64,000 nucleotides of DNA from Listeria immobilis (GTDB taxonomy: Bacteria; Bacillota; Bacilli; Lactobacillales; Listeriaceae): positions 124,001-188,000 of the forward strand of contig NZ_JAASTZ010000001.1 of assembly GCF_014322765.1 (NCBI RefSeq), in the 5' to 3' direction. The notes below the pieces were generated by a model. The model had not been told where the DNA came from. It saw only the letters and a list, made by a program, of their open reading frames with translations, and made no database searches. Below, one piece after another: positions 1-8,260 of this stretch. The first letter of the stretch is position 1. Every line of letters begins with the position of its first letter. The position numbers and the translations under genes were made by a program.

Positions 1-695
1 CCTTGCTATTAAGCCATATTGAAGGTGACTTTAGACAGTTAACTTTCGGTAAATCGAATGATGCTGAAATTTATCCGTTAGAAATTCGTGCGGAAACAGA
101 AGGAACAGCATTTATAACCAATTGGGAACCTGATTTAGAGATATTTGTTCCGATTATCGGGGAGCATAACGTATTTAATACTATGGCAGCAATGCTCGCA
201 GCAAGAGAAATTGGGATAGAAGGCAAGAAGATTCAAACAGCTTTAAAGAATATGGAACGCTCAAAAAGCCGCTTAGAATGGTTAACAGCAAAAAATGGCG
301 CAAGAATTTTAAACGATGCGTATAATTCTAGTCCAACAGCACTTAAAACGGTTTTAAAAACATTTATGCATATGGATTCAAAAGGAAAGCCAAAGTATTT
401 AGTTCTTGCGGATATGCTAGAATTAGGTGAATTATCTGAGCAACTGCACCAAGAGTCTGCGGAAGTGCTTGAAAACGGAACGATTGAGAAGATATTTTTA
501 TTAGGAGATGCAATGAAAGCTTTTGAATCTGTGGCAAAAACAAAAATTGGTCAGGAAAAAGTTCAACATTTTGACACGAAAGAATCGCTTGAAACAGCAC
601 TTCTTCATGATATAAGCGGAAATGAATGGATACTGGTCAAAGGTTCTTATGGAATGGGCTTGAAAGATGTAGTAGAAAATCTTATTATTAAGTGA
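1..695 (+). CDS. murF: UDP-N-acetylmuramoyl-tripeptide--D-alanyl-D-alanine ligase, C-terminal part (MurF)
   Basis: Last cytoplasmic step of peptidoglycan precursor synthesis: ATP-dependent addition of D-Ala-D-Ala to UDP-MurNAc-tripeptide. The reading frame is open from the left edge, so the N-terminal and P-loop part lies outside the window. What remains has the end of the Mur ligase central domain (VFNTMAAMLAAREIGI) and the C-terminal domain with the family signature ILNDAYNSSPTALK, then a typical LVKGSYGMGL close to the end. No terminator is obvious directly after the stop; the next gene follows after a short gap. Identification rests on the NDAYNSSP signature and length of the remaining domain. 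Confidence 0.93.
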   Translation, partial: LLLSHIEGDFRQLTFGKSNDAEIYPLEIRAETEGTAFITNWEPDLEIFVPIIGEHNVFNTMAAMLAAREIGIEGKKIQTALKNMERSKSRLEWLTAKNGARILNDAYNSSPTALKTVLKTFMHMDSKGKPKYLVLADMLELGELSEQLHQESAEVLENGTIEKIFLLGDAMKAFESVAKTKIGQEKVQHFDTKESLETALLHDISGNEWILVKGSYGMGLKDVVENLIIK

Positions 696-762
696 CGAAT
701 AAATTTGGACATACCAATATGGTCAATGCACAGGTAATAATTTGAACAGGAGGAAAGGCATA

Positions 763-1476
763 ATGGTTGCTTGTCTATGTATTCATGGTTTTACAGGTTC
801 GCCAAAAGAGGTGAAGCCACTCGCTGATTATTTGCGGGAGCACACAGATTGGGATATACTTACGCCCACTTTGCCAGGCCATGATCACCTGCGCCACTTA
901 AAAAATGTGACATATAAAGATTGGCTTGTTTTTGTAGACAGTATTTTAAGTCAACTTTTAAAAGAAGACGAAGAAGTATATATTATTGGTTTTTCAATGG
1001 GTGGTTTGCTTGCTGGATGGCTTGCGAGGCACTACCCGGAAGTGAAAAAACTAGTGTTACTTAGTACTGCAGTAAATGCGATGGAATGGCCGCAAATTAT
1101 TGGGAATTCCAAACAAGTATTAGCAGAAGCAAAAGAAGTCACATTAAAAAATAGTCCGATGTTCAAACGCTATCAAAAGAAAATGACAGAGACTCCGTGG
1201 GCTTCCGCGCTTCAATTTCAAAAAATGGTAGCTTTAGCAAAACCTGTTTTTGAACATATTGAAATTCCAACTTTTATTGCGCAAGGTAGTAATGATTCGG
1301 TTGTTCCTGCCGAAAAAAGTGTTAACTTCTTAATGGAAAGCATTCCAGGACCAAAAGAACTTTTCATTTTGGAAGGGGCAGATCACGTTATTTGTCAGGA
1401 TAAGCAAGCGGAGCAACTTTTTGAAGCTGTATGGAGATTTTTACAAAAAGACTTTGCCGTATTAAAAACAAATTAA
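763..1476 (+). CDS. Alpha/beta hydrolase, carboxylesterase/monoacylglycerol-lipase type
   Basis: A 237-aa cytoplasmic serine hydrolase resembling the Est30-type carboxylesterases. Visible family marks: HGFTGSP oxyanion region near the N terminus, nucleophile elbow GFSMGG (GxSxG), a late Asp in QGSNDSVVP and the catalytic His in EGADHVICQD. I chose ATG 763 because an AGGAGG sits at 748-753, nine bases ahead; an in-frame TTG at 742 would place that site inside the gene. It lies between murF and a convergent LacI gene and shares a two-way terminator with the latter. Natural substrate cannot be read from the sequence. Confidence 0.9.
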   Translation: MVACLCIHGFTGSPKEVKPLADYLREHTDWDILTPTLPGHDHLRHLKNVTYKDWLVFVDSILSQLLKEDEEVYIIGFSMGGLLAGWLARHYPEVKKLVLLSTAVNAMEWPQIIGNSKQVLAEAKEVTLKNSPMFKRYQKKMTETPWASALQFQKMVALAKPVFEHIEIPTFIAQGSNDSVVPAEKSVNFLMESIPGPKELFILEGADHVICQDKQAEQLFEAVWRFLQKDFAVLKTN

Positions 1477-1480
1477 TAAA

Positions 1481-1514
1481 ACGATTCAGCTTATCGTTGC
1501 TGAATCGTTTTTTT
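1481..1514. terminator. Bidirectional intrinsic terminator
   Basis: Perfect 10-bp stem ACGATTCAGC / GCTGAATCGT (1481-1490, 1499-1508) with T-run on the plus side and an A/T-rich run on the minus side. It ends both the hydrolase gene and the convergent LacI gene; the LacI stop codon lies in its loop. Confidence 0.9.
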
Positions 1515-2510
1515 ATTTGTATTAACAGAGTCTCGTACAATTAAATTCGTCGCCAGAGCCAGATGAACATAGCCTTCTTCTGGTTTTCTTATACGGTTAT
1601 ACATTAATTCTACTGCTTTTTCACCCATAAATGCTAAATTAGTGCACATAGTTGTGAGTGGTGGCTTGCTTAGTACAGTAAACTCCGTATTGTCAAAACA
1701 AATAATCGATAAGTCTTTCGGAATGGTATAGCCTTTTGATTGTAAATAAGTATTTAAAATAAATCCTAGCCCTGAGTTGACACAAAACCAGGCTGTTGGC
1801 AGTTCATCCAGTTCATCCAATGTTTTATAGAGACTCATCTGCTCTTCTTTAATACGAGTGATAGCATATTTTTTATTAAACGGAATTTGATAGTGCGTTA
1901 GTGCTTTTTTATAACCTTCCAATCGTTCTTCATAACTTGGAGAAAAAGTAATATCTCCTAAAAATCCAATTTTTTGATGGTTGTTTTGAATTAGATACTC
2001 CACTGCTGTAAAGGCGCCATCTTTGTTTTGGCTAATAACAGCATCGGCTTTTAAATGAGGATCATGGTGATCAATAAGTACCACAGGCATCCCGAGCTCG
2101 ATAACTTGTTTGCTATAGTCTGTGCTAATATGCGACAGCAAGAAAATCCCAGTCCAGTTCTGATTGGTCAATTGTTCAGGAAGTTGTTTTAGGCTAGCTT
2201 CCTCGTCTGTTACGGTAAAGATAACAAGCTCTCCTTGCCTGGCGATAATGCTTTGTTTCATATTATCAATAATCTCTCCAAAAAAACTTCGCTGTGATAG
2301 CGCGAATGAGGTTGCAAGTAATGCGAATTTTTCTTTTACGACTTCTCTAGCTATTTCTTTTTTATATTTATAACCAAGTTCATCAGCCATTTTAAAAACA
2401 GCTAATTTGGTTTGTTCGCTGACACCATTTTTATTTCCTAGAGCTTGTGACACGGAATTTTTTGTTATATTCAACCTGTCAGCAATATCTTGCATTGTCA
2501 CTTTCTTCAT
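1491..2510 (-). CDS. LacI-family transcriptional repressor of the adjacent sugar locus
   Basis: A 339-aa LacI/GalR regulator. The N-terminal helix-turn-helix (VTMQDIADRLNITKNSVSQALG, residues ~4-25) is followed by a periplasmic-binding-protein-like effector domain with typical LLSHIS, VVLIDHHDP and GFLGD segments and C-terminal ISIICFDNTEF. I start at the ATG at 2510, because GGAGGGGG lies 6 bases ahead of it; the upstream in-frame ATG at 2525 would use no ribosome site. It is divergent from the ABC/GH locus, and a perfect LacI-size palindrome covers the start of that operon's transcript, so it most likely represses it. Inducer unknown, presumably a sugar released by this locus. Confidence 0.93.
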   Translation of the reverse strand: MKKVTMQDIADRLNITKNSVSQALGNKNGVSEQTKLAVFKMADELGYKYKKEIAREVVKEKFALLATSFALSQRSFFGEIIDNMKQSIIARQGELVIFTVTDEEASLKQLPEQLTNQNWTGIFLLSHISTDYSKQVIELGMPVVLIDHHDPHLKADAVISQNKDGAFTAVEYLIQNNHQKIGFLGDITFSPSYEERLEGYKKALTHYQIPFNKKYAITRIKEEQMSLYKTLDELDELPTAWFCVNSGLGFILNTYLQSKGYTIPKDLSIICFDNTEFTVLSKPPLTTMCTNLAFMGEKAVELMYNRIRKPEEGYVHLALATNLIVRDSVNTNKKTIQQR

Positions 2511-2671
2511 TTTTTCCCCCTCCATGTTTCCTATTTTATTCTATTATAGAAGTTAATTCACAAAATAGCAAAAATTTTATAATTAAAAAGTAATGTTATA
2601 AATAATTTTGTTGTGTAGTGTTCTATTTGTCGTTTGAATGTTTGTGTAGAAAGGATTGTTAAAAGTAATTA

Positions 2672-2700
2672 TTGACATTACTAAAATGTAATGTGATAAT
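2672..2700 (+). promoter_or_regulatory. Sigma-A promoter of the ABC/glycosidase operon, with palindrome in the spacer
   Basis: TTGACA (2672-2677), 17-base spacer, GATAAT (2695-2700). The spacer region holds a perfect 7-bp inverted repeat ACATTAC / GTAATGT (2675-2681, 2688-2694), which overlaps the -35 element and could be a second repressor site. Confidence 0.85.
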
Positions 2701-2729
2701 GTAATTGTAATCAAGCGCTTACAATTACA
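2700..2729. promoter_or_regulatory. Probable LacI-family operator
   Basis: Perfect 11-bp inverted repeat TGTAATTGTAA / TTACAATTACA separated by 8 bases, with an AAGCGCTT palindrome (2713-2720) inside. It begins at the last base of the -10 element and covers the likely transcription start. Location, symmetry and the divergent LacI gene make it the best operator candidate in the window. Confidence 0.82.
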
Positions 2730-2757
2730 AAAAAGTGGAATTAGGAGGATTATTGAT

Positions 2758-4080
2758 ATGAAGATTAGAAAAATTGCTTATGCAGCTCTTAGTATTGCAG
2801 TTGTTGGTTCCTTGCTAACAGCTTGTGGCGGTGCGGATGGTAAAAGTAGTGATGATAGTGGAAAAACAAAAGTAACATTTTGGGCTGCTCCAAATCCAAC
2901 ACAAGTAAAATATTGGGATGAAATGGCTAAAGCTTACGAAAAAGAAAATCCAGATGTAACTATTGAAGTTAGCCAAATGAAAGAAAGTCCATCTTCTGAA
3001 GCAACTATTCAATCAGCTATTGCCTCTAAAACGGCACCAACAATGTCTGAAAATATCAATCGTAGTTTCGCAGCGCAATTAGCTGATAGCAAGGCAATCG
3101 TTCCTTTAAATGATGTTAAAGGCCTAGATAAGGTAGTAGATGAACGGAATATGACAGAAACAATGAAGTCTTGGGAATTCTCTGATGGCAACCAGTATGT
3201 GCTACCAATTTATTCTAATCCAATACTATTTGTTTGGCGTTTAGATACCCTTAAAGAACTTGGTTATAATGCTGCACCAAAAACATATAGTGAAGCGCTT
3301 GAGGTTGGTAAGAAACTAAAAGCAAAATATCCAGATAAAGTTCTTTGGGCAAAAGGTGATTTATCCGATCCAACCGCTTGGATGCGTTGGTTCGATTTCT
3401 TCCCACTATATGATGCAGCATCTAAAGGGAATGCATTTGTAGAAGATGGAAAATTAGTTGCAGATGATAAAGCTGGAACAGAACTGCTTACTTTTATGTC
3501 AGAATTACAAAAAAACAAATTACTTCTTTCTAGTAAAGCAACAGATCCATTTGAAACAGGTACAAGTATTATGGCAGACAATGGCCCATGGACTTTCCCA
3601 AATTGGGACGAAAAATTCCCAGAGTTGAAATACAATGAGAACTACACAATAAGCGCTCCTTTAGTACCAGATAACATGGCTGATGAAGAAAACATTTCTA
3701 CATACGCTGATTCTAAAGGCGTTGTCATGTATGCACAAGCAACAGATAAAGAAAAAGAAGCAGCGATGGATTTCTTGAAATTTGTATATAGTGATGATGA
3801 AAATGATTTGAAATTCTTGGAAACAACCAATTTAATTCCAGCTCGTGATGATGCGACTAAAAATGATGCATTTACAGCATTCTTTAAAGAGAATCCAGAA
3901 TTAGAAGTTTATGCAGCCAATGTACCATATAGCATTCCAGCGATGGATGATGCGAAATATAATGATATTCAACAAATAATTGGTGAACAAGCATGGAACC
4001 CAATTGTTCGTGGCGAGAAAAAACCAGCAAAAGCTTGGTCAGATATGAAGAAAGCTGAGGACGGGGTGCTTCAAGAATGA
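2758..4080 (+). CDS. Sugar ABC transporter substrate-binding lipoprotein
   Basis: A 440-aa extracellular solute-binding protein of family 1 (maltose/oligosaccharide type), anchored to the outer face of the membrane. The signal peptide ends in lipobox LTAC, so Cys23 is the lipidated residue, followed by a Gly/Ser/Asp linker. The body has the family start KVTFWAAPNPTQVKYWDEMA and many aromatic residues for sugar stacking (WMRWFDFFP, NGPWTFPNW). ATG has AGGAGG 9 bases upstream. First gene of the operon; its stop overlaps the next start (ATGA), which suggests translational coupling with the permeases. Ligand unknown; downstream genes suggest a mannose- or glucose-containing oligosaccharide. Confidence 0.95.
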   Translation: MKIRKIAYAALSIAVVGSLLTACGGADGKSSDDSGKTKVTFWAAPNPTQVKYWDEMAKAYEKENPDVTIEVSQMKESPSSEATIQSAIASKTAPTMSENINRSFAAQLADSKAIVPLNDVKGLDKVVDERNMTETMKSWEFSDGNQYVLPIYSNPILFVWRLDTLKELGYNAAPKTYSEALEVGKKLKAKYPDKVLWAKGDLSDPTAWMRWFDFFPLYDAASKGNAFVEDGKLVADDKAGTELLTFMSELQKNKLLLSSKATDPFETGTSIMADNGPWTFPNWDEKFPELKYNENYTISAPLVPDNMADEENISTYADSKGVVMYAQATDKEKEAAMDFLKFVYSDDENDLKFLETTNLIPARDDATKNDAFTAFFKENPELEVYAANVPYSIPAMDDAKYNDIQQIIGEQAWNPIVRGEKKPAKAWSDMKKAEDGVLQE

Positions 4081-4955
4081 AGCGGCGAAATAACAAATTG
4101 GGCTGGTCATTTACCAGCCCGTATCTCATATTCACAGCGATATTTTTCTTAGTACCTTTAGTTTGGTCGATTTGGTTATCCGTGACGGATTGGAACATGA
4201 TGAGTCCGGAAATCAATTTTGTTGGTTTGGATAATTTTATCAAAGCATTTACAAGCCCAGCAGTTCAAGCAGCCTTTTTTGTGACATATAAGTTTTTAAT
4301 TGTTTTTGTACCAATGGCTTTGATTATTTCAATGGTAGTCGCTGTTTTAGTTAATGGGCTTCCGAAATTCAAAGGGCTTTATTTAGTTGCTTTCTTTCTG
4401 CCGTATTTATCGTCGGGTGTTGTAACTTCTTTAATTGTACAAGGACTACTTTCATATAATAGTGCATTAAATGTCTTTTTGCGTAATCAATTTGGCTGGG
4501 ATATTGATTGGTTGGGAACGCCAATGTCTGCGCTAGTGATTATTTCACTTATGATTGCTTGGAAAATGTCTGGGTATTATGCACTTATTTTAATTTCTGG
4601 GCTAGCGAGTATAAACCATGAAATTTATGAGGCGGCAGCAATGGATGGTTCTGGTCGATTTAGAACTTTTTGGAAAGTTACTGTACCAATGCTTTATCCT
4701 GCTTTATTTACTGTCATTGTACTTGCGGTAGGTGTTAGTTTTGGTATTTTCACTGAGGTGTATCAATTAACTGGTGGTGGGCCAAACTTTGCTACCAATA
4801 CATGGCAAATGGAAATTTTTAACCAAGCATTTGTTAATTTAAATTCAGGTTATGCATCGGCTATTTCACTTATAGCTGCAACTGTAACATTTGCATCGAT
4901 TGGTGTTATTAAGAAAATGCTTGAGAAATGGGGTCAACGAAATGGTTGGACATAA
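4077..4955 (+). CDS. Sugar ABC transporter permease, MalF/UgpA type
   Basis: A 292-aa inner-membrane permease with about six hydrophobic helices. The ATPase-contacting EAA loop is visible as EIYEAAAMDGSGRFRTFWKV in the last third. Starts at the ATGA overlap with the binding protein and overlaps the second permease by 14 bases, so the three are one transcriptional unit. No ATP-binding subunit follows; Listeria and bacilli commonly share one MsmX/MsmK-type ATPase among such importers, which would have to come from elsewhere in the genome. Confidence 0.95.
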   Translation: MKRRNNKLGWSFTSPYLIFTAIFFLVPLVWSIWLSVTDWNMMSPEINFVGLDNFIKAFTSPAVQAAFFVTYKFLIVFVPMALIISMVVAVLVNGLPKFKGLYLVAFFLPYLSSGVVTSLIVQGLLSYNSALNVFLRNQFGWDIDWLGTPMSALVIISLMIAWKMSGYYALILISGLASINHEIYEAAAMDGSGRFRTFWKVTVPMLYPALFTVIVLAVGVSFGIFTEVYQLTGGGPNFATNTWQMEIFNQAFVNLNSGYASAISLIAATVTFASIGVIKKMLEKWGQRNGWT

Positions 4956-5775
4956 TAGTAAAGCAGGTAAAATTGTTCGTTATATCTTAACAACTTTACT
5001 AATGTTAGTCATGATTTATCCATTTATTTATCTTGTGTTGAACTCATTTGCAGCTTGGGATCAAGTGGACAAAAAACTAATTCCCACTGAATTTACAATG
5101 CGTTCATGGGATTGGTTATTTGGTAATTCAGTTGTAGCAGCCCCAGCACCATGGATTCATGCGTTTATCAATACAATTATCGTATCAACAATTGCCACTG
5201 GGCTTATGTTGTTATTTGGATTAATGGTTGGTTATGCACTGGCAAAAGTAGATTTTAAAGGAAAAAAACTAGTTAATAATGCCATTTTATTTCAGATGTT
5301 TTTTCCAGCAATTATTTTGCTTATTCCGCAGTTCTTAATGATTACGGACATGGGGCTGTTAGATACGTATGCCGGGATGATTATTCCGACAATGCTTAGT
5401 TTATGGGCAGTATTTATGTATACTAACTTTTTTAAAGCTATTCCAGATACATTAATTGAAGCAGCAAAACTGGATGGGGCGAGTGATTTAAAGATTTTAT
5501 TTCGTGTCGTTTTACCAATGTCAAAATCAATTACAACCGTTATCTTTTTGTTCTTGTTTACGGACAGATGGACCAATTTACTTTGGGATATGTTAGTAAC
5601 GAAAAGCGATAGCACAGTGACATTAAATGTATTGATTTCACAAATGTTCGGACCATATGCTACTTATCCAGGTCCAATGTATGCGGCTTCTGTACTACTA
5701 ACGCTTCCTTTGATTATTCTTTTCCTATTCTTCTCGAAGAAATTCCAAGAAGGAATGCAATTTACTTTGAAATAG
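4942..5775 (+). CDS. Sugar ABC transporter permease, MalG/UgpE type
   Basis: A 277-aa partner permease with six hydrophobic segments, EAA motif LIEAAKLDGASDLKILFRVV and the C-terminal run ending in KFQEGMQFTLK, which is typical of the MalG side. I take ATG 4942 (MVGHNSKAGK) rather than the in-frame TTG at 4891: the longer form would add a basic stretch that merely reads through the preceding gene. The 14-base overlap with the upstream permease supports coupled expression. Heterodimerises with that permease; needs an ATPase encoded elsewhere. Confidence 0.93.
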   Translation: MVGHNSKAGKIVRYILTTLLMLVMIYPFIYLVLNSFAAWDQVDKKLIPTEFTMRSWDWLFGNSVVAAPAPWIHAFINTIIVSTIATGLMLLFGLMVGYALAKVDFKGKKLVNNAILFQMFFPAIILLIPQFLMITDMGLLDTYAGMIIPTMLSLWAVFMYTNFFKAIPDTLIEAAKLDGASDLKILFRVVLPMSKSITTVIFLFLFTDRWTNLLWDMLVTKSDSTVTLNVLISQMFGPYATYPGPMYAASVLLTLPLIILFLFFSKKFQEGMQFTLK

Positions 5776-5790
5776 AAGGAGTGACTTGGC

Positions 5791-7323
5791 TTGGAGTTTT
5801 GGCGAGGCAGCGTTTTTTATGAAATTTATATGAAATCTTTTCAGGATAGTAATGGTGATGGCTTAGGTGACTTTAAAGGACTGACAAATCGGCTTGATTA
5901 TTTAGCGGAATTGGGGATAGACGGTATATGGTTAACACCGTTTTATCCTTCGCCGCAAGTTGATAATGGCTACGATGTTTCGGATTACTGCGAAATTAAT
6001 CCTGATTATGGTAATATGGCCGATTTTCGTGAGTTTATGAGGGAAGCTGCTAAACGCGATATTAAAGTCATTATTGATTTAGTTTTAAATCATTCCTCCA
6101 CCGAACATGCTTGGTTTCGAGAATCACGTCGTAGTAAAACTAATTCTAAGCGGGATTATTATATTTGGCGTGAGAAGCCGAATAATTGGGAATCTTTTTT
6201 TGGAGGAACAGCTTGGGAATTTGACGAAGAAACAAAGGAATATTATTATCATAGTTTTGCGAAAGAGCAGGCAGATTTAAATTGGGCCAATCCGTTAGTT
6301 CAAAAAGAAATGGAAAATGTGTTAGCTTTTTGGCTAAATGAAGGAGTCGCTGGATTTAGATTGGATGTTATTAATAATTTGACTTTGGTTTTGGAATTTC
6401 CTGATAACCCGGTAGAAAATGGTGAAATGAAACATCTATATGACCGCAATCAATCAGGATTAAAAGATGTTTTAGAACAAATTTCTAGGTTTTGTAAAAA
6501 AGACCAAGATGCTTTTCTAGTAGGGGAAATTAGCTCGGATGATTTAACTGAAATCGCTAGCTATAGTTCGAAAAAAATGTTAGACGTTACTTTTAATTTT
6601 AATTTTGGTAGTGTGGAAAAAGTGGATGCTGCATCGATCTTTTCTACATTAAATGCAATGGAAATGGCGTTATCAGACGGACAATGGCCAACTCTTTTTT
6701 TCGGAAGTCATGATATGAGTAGATTTACAACACGACTTGCTGATGGGGATTTATTAAAAACGAAACTTTTGGCCTTCTTAATGTTAACAGCAAAAGGTGT
6801 ACCGTTCATTTATTATGGTGAAGAAATGGGAATGCCAGACCTTACTTTTACATCAGTGGAAGAGATGCGTGATATTCAAGGGATTTCTGCATATTATCAA
6901 GCGCTGGAGGGGGATTTGAACCCAGAATGTGCCTTAGAAATCGCCATTCAAAAAACACGAGATAAAGCACGAGGGCCGATGGTATTTCCTGATAAGAAAG
7001 CATTTTCGGATGGTGAACCTTGGATTAAATCAGCGAGCTTACCGGAGAAGGAAGCTAGATCAATGTGGACATTTTATCAAGCATTATTGGCTTTTCGAAA
7101 AACAACGGACTTTAAAAAAGAGGAATATACATCTTTAAAATTAGCTGGTGAGTTACTAAGTTATAGGCGTGGTGAATTTCTGTTTTTACTTCATTTTGGA
7201 GAGGGTTTTGTGGACTTTTCACTGGAAGAAAAAGCAACCCTTGTTTTTGGTGAAGCAAATATTTCTGAAACAAAAATTAAGATGGGACCATATGCTGGAA
7301 TTGCGCTTAGAGTGGAGGGTTAA
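5791..7323 (+). CDS. GH13 glycoside hydrolase, oligo-1,6-glucosidase-like
   Basis: A 510-aa cytoplasmic alpha-amylase-superfamily enzyme, TTG start with AGGAG 9 bases ahead. The four conserved regions are present: DLVLNHSS, GFRLDV (nucleophile Asp192), VGEIS (acid/base Glu246) and GSHDMSRF (Asp308). QVDNGYDVSDYCEINPDYG matches oligo-1,6-glucosidases and related transglycosidases. It hydrolyses or transfers alpha-linked glucosyl units in most relatives. Odd point: its partner two genes downstream is a GH130 phosphorylase acting on beta-mannosides, so this member may act on a mixed oligosaccharide; specificity cannot be told from motifs. Confidence 0.93.
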   Translation: MEFWRGSVFYEIYMKSFQDSNGDGLGDFKGLTNRLDYLAELGIDGIWLTPFYPSPQVDNGYDVSDYCEINPDYGNMADFREFMREAAKRDIKVIIDLVLNHSSTEHAWFRESRRSKTNSKRDYYIWREKPNNWESFFGGTAWEFDEETKEYYYHSFAKEQADLNWANPLVQKEMENVLAFWLNEGVAGFRLDVINNLTLVLEFPDNPVENGEMKHLYDRNQSGLKDVLEQISRFCKKDQDAFLVGEISSDDLTEIASYSSKKMLDVTFNFNFGSVEKVDAASIFSTLNAMEMALSDGQWPTLFFGSHDMSRFTTRLADGDLLKTKLLAFLMLTAKGVPFIYYGEEMGMPDLTFTSVEEMRDIQGISAYYQALEGDLNPECALEIAIQKTRDKARGPMVFPDKKAFSDGEPWIKSASLPEKEARSMWTFYQALLAFRKTTDFKKEEYTSLKLAGELLSYRRGEFLFLLHFGEGFVDFSLEEKATLVFGEANISETKIKMGPYAGIALRVEG

Positions 7324-7324
7324 A

Positions 7325-8239
7325 ATGAAACAAATTCAAACATTATTAAAAGAATATCGTGAACAAAATGTATCAGGTGGTATATCACTTTCGTTGGAGG
7401 GCGTATTAGATAAAGACGTTTACAACATTACAGCGCCATTTAATTGGTTAGGGAAAGTATATATCGCAGGTCGAGTAGAGCGACGTGATAGTGAATTAGC
7501 AGAAATCCGTTTTTTTGAAAAAACAGTAGATAATCATTTTCGACTAGTAGAAAATACAGCTGTTTTAGCGTTACAAGATCCATTTATTACTTTTGTACAG
7601 GGAGAATTAATACTAGGAGGCGTCGAAGTATTTCCAAAAGAAACAGATTCAACCAAATTAGACTGGCGAACCAATTTGTACCGGGTAGAGTCACTAAATA
7701 AAGTTGAAAAAATTCTTTCTGGTCCGGTTGGTATGAAAGATTTACGAATCAAAGAACTAGCTGATCGGCGAATTCTGGTTTTAACTAGACCACAAGGCGA
7801 TAAAGGTGGACGTGGGAAAATTGGCGCAACAGTCATTAACAATCTGTCTGAATTAACCAATGAAAAAATTGCCACAGCACCTCTTTTAAGACGGAATTTT
7901 GCTGGAGAAGAATGGGGTGGCGGGAACGAGATTCATTTACTTGAAAATGGTAAAGTGGGCGTTCTTGGACATATTGCCTGTTTTGATGAGGCGGGTGATC
8001 GTCATTATTATTCCCTTAGCTTTCAATTAAATGAAGACTTTACAGAAATCGAACAAGAAAAAATTATTGCGGAACGAGCGGATTTTGCACCAAGTGAGCC
8101 GAAAAGACCTGATTTAGCGGACGTTGTGTTTAGTGGAGGCTTAATTAGAAAATCAGATGGTTATGCAGAACTTTATGCAGGGATAGGCGATGCAGATGCA
8201 CAAAAAATCATCATTCCAGATCCATTTAAAAATAACTAA
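7325..8239 (+). CDS. DUF1861 protein, probable five-bladed beta-propeller
   Basis: A 304-aa cytoplasmic protein that I assign to DUF1861 from pattern only (IRFFEKTVDNHF, LQDPFITFVQGELILGGVEV, HIACFDEAGDRHYYS). As I recall, DUF1861 belongs with beta-propeller glycosidase-like families (GH32/43/130 clan). Repeated beta-rich blocks with F/Y/W and acidic residues fit that. ATG 7325 follows GGAGGG by 4 bases and sits directly after the GH13 stop. Placed between GH13 and GH130 genes it may be a non-classical glycosidase, phosphorylase partner or sugar-binding factor; no function is demonstrated by the sequence. Confidence 0.7.
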   Translation: MKQIQTLLKEYREQNVSGGISLSLEGVLDKDVYNITAPFNWLGKVYIAGRVERRDSELAEIRFFEKTVDNHFRLVENTAVLALQDPFITFVQGELILGGVEVFPKETDSTKLDWRTNLYRVESLNKVEKILSGPVGMKDLRIKELADRRILVLTRPQGDKGGRGKIGATVINNLSELTNEKIATAPLLRRNFAGEEWGGGNEIHLLENGKVGVLGHIACFDEAGDRHYYSLSFQLNEDFTEIEQEKIIAERADFAPSEPKRPDLADVVFSGGLIRKSDGYAELYAGIGDADAQKIIIPDPFKNN

Positions 8240-8260
8240 TAGTAGGAGTTTTGTAGACAA

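Noticed and set aside
2711-2724. cre site in the LacI-locus promoter
   Set aside because: Right half fits CcpA consensus but the left WTG positions do not; better explained by the long LacI palindrome.
4891-4955. Frameshift or fusion between the two sugar permeases
   Set aside because: Both proteins are full length from their proper starts; the overlap is simple translational coupling.
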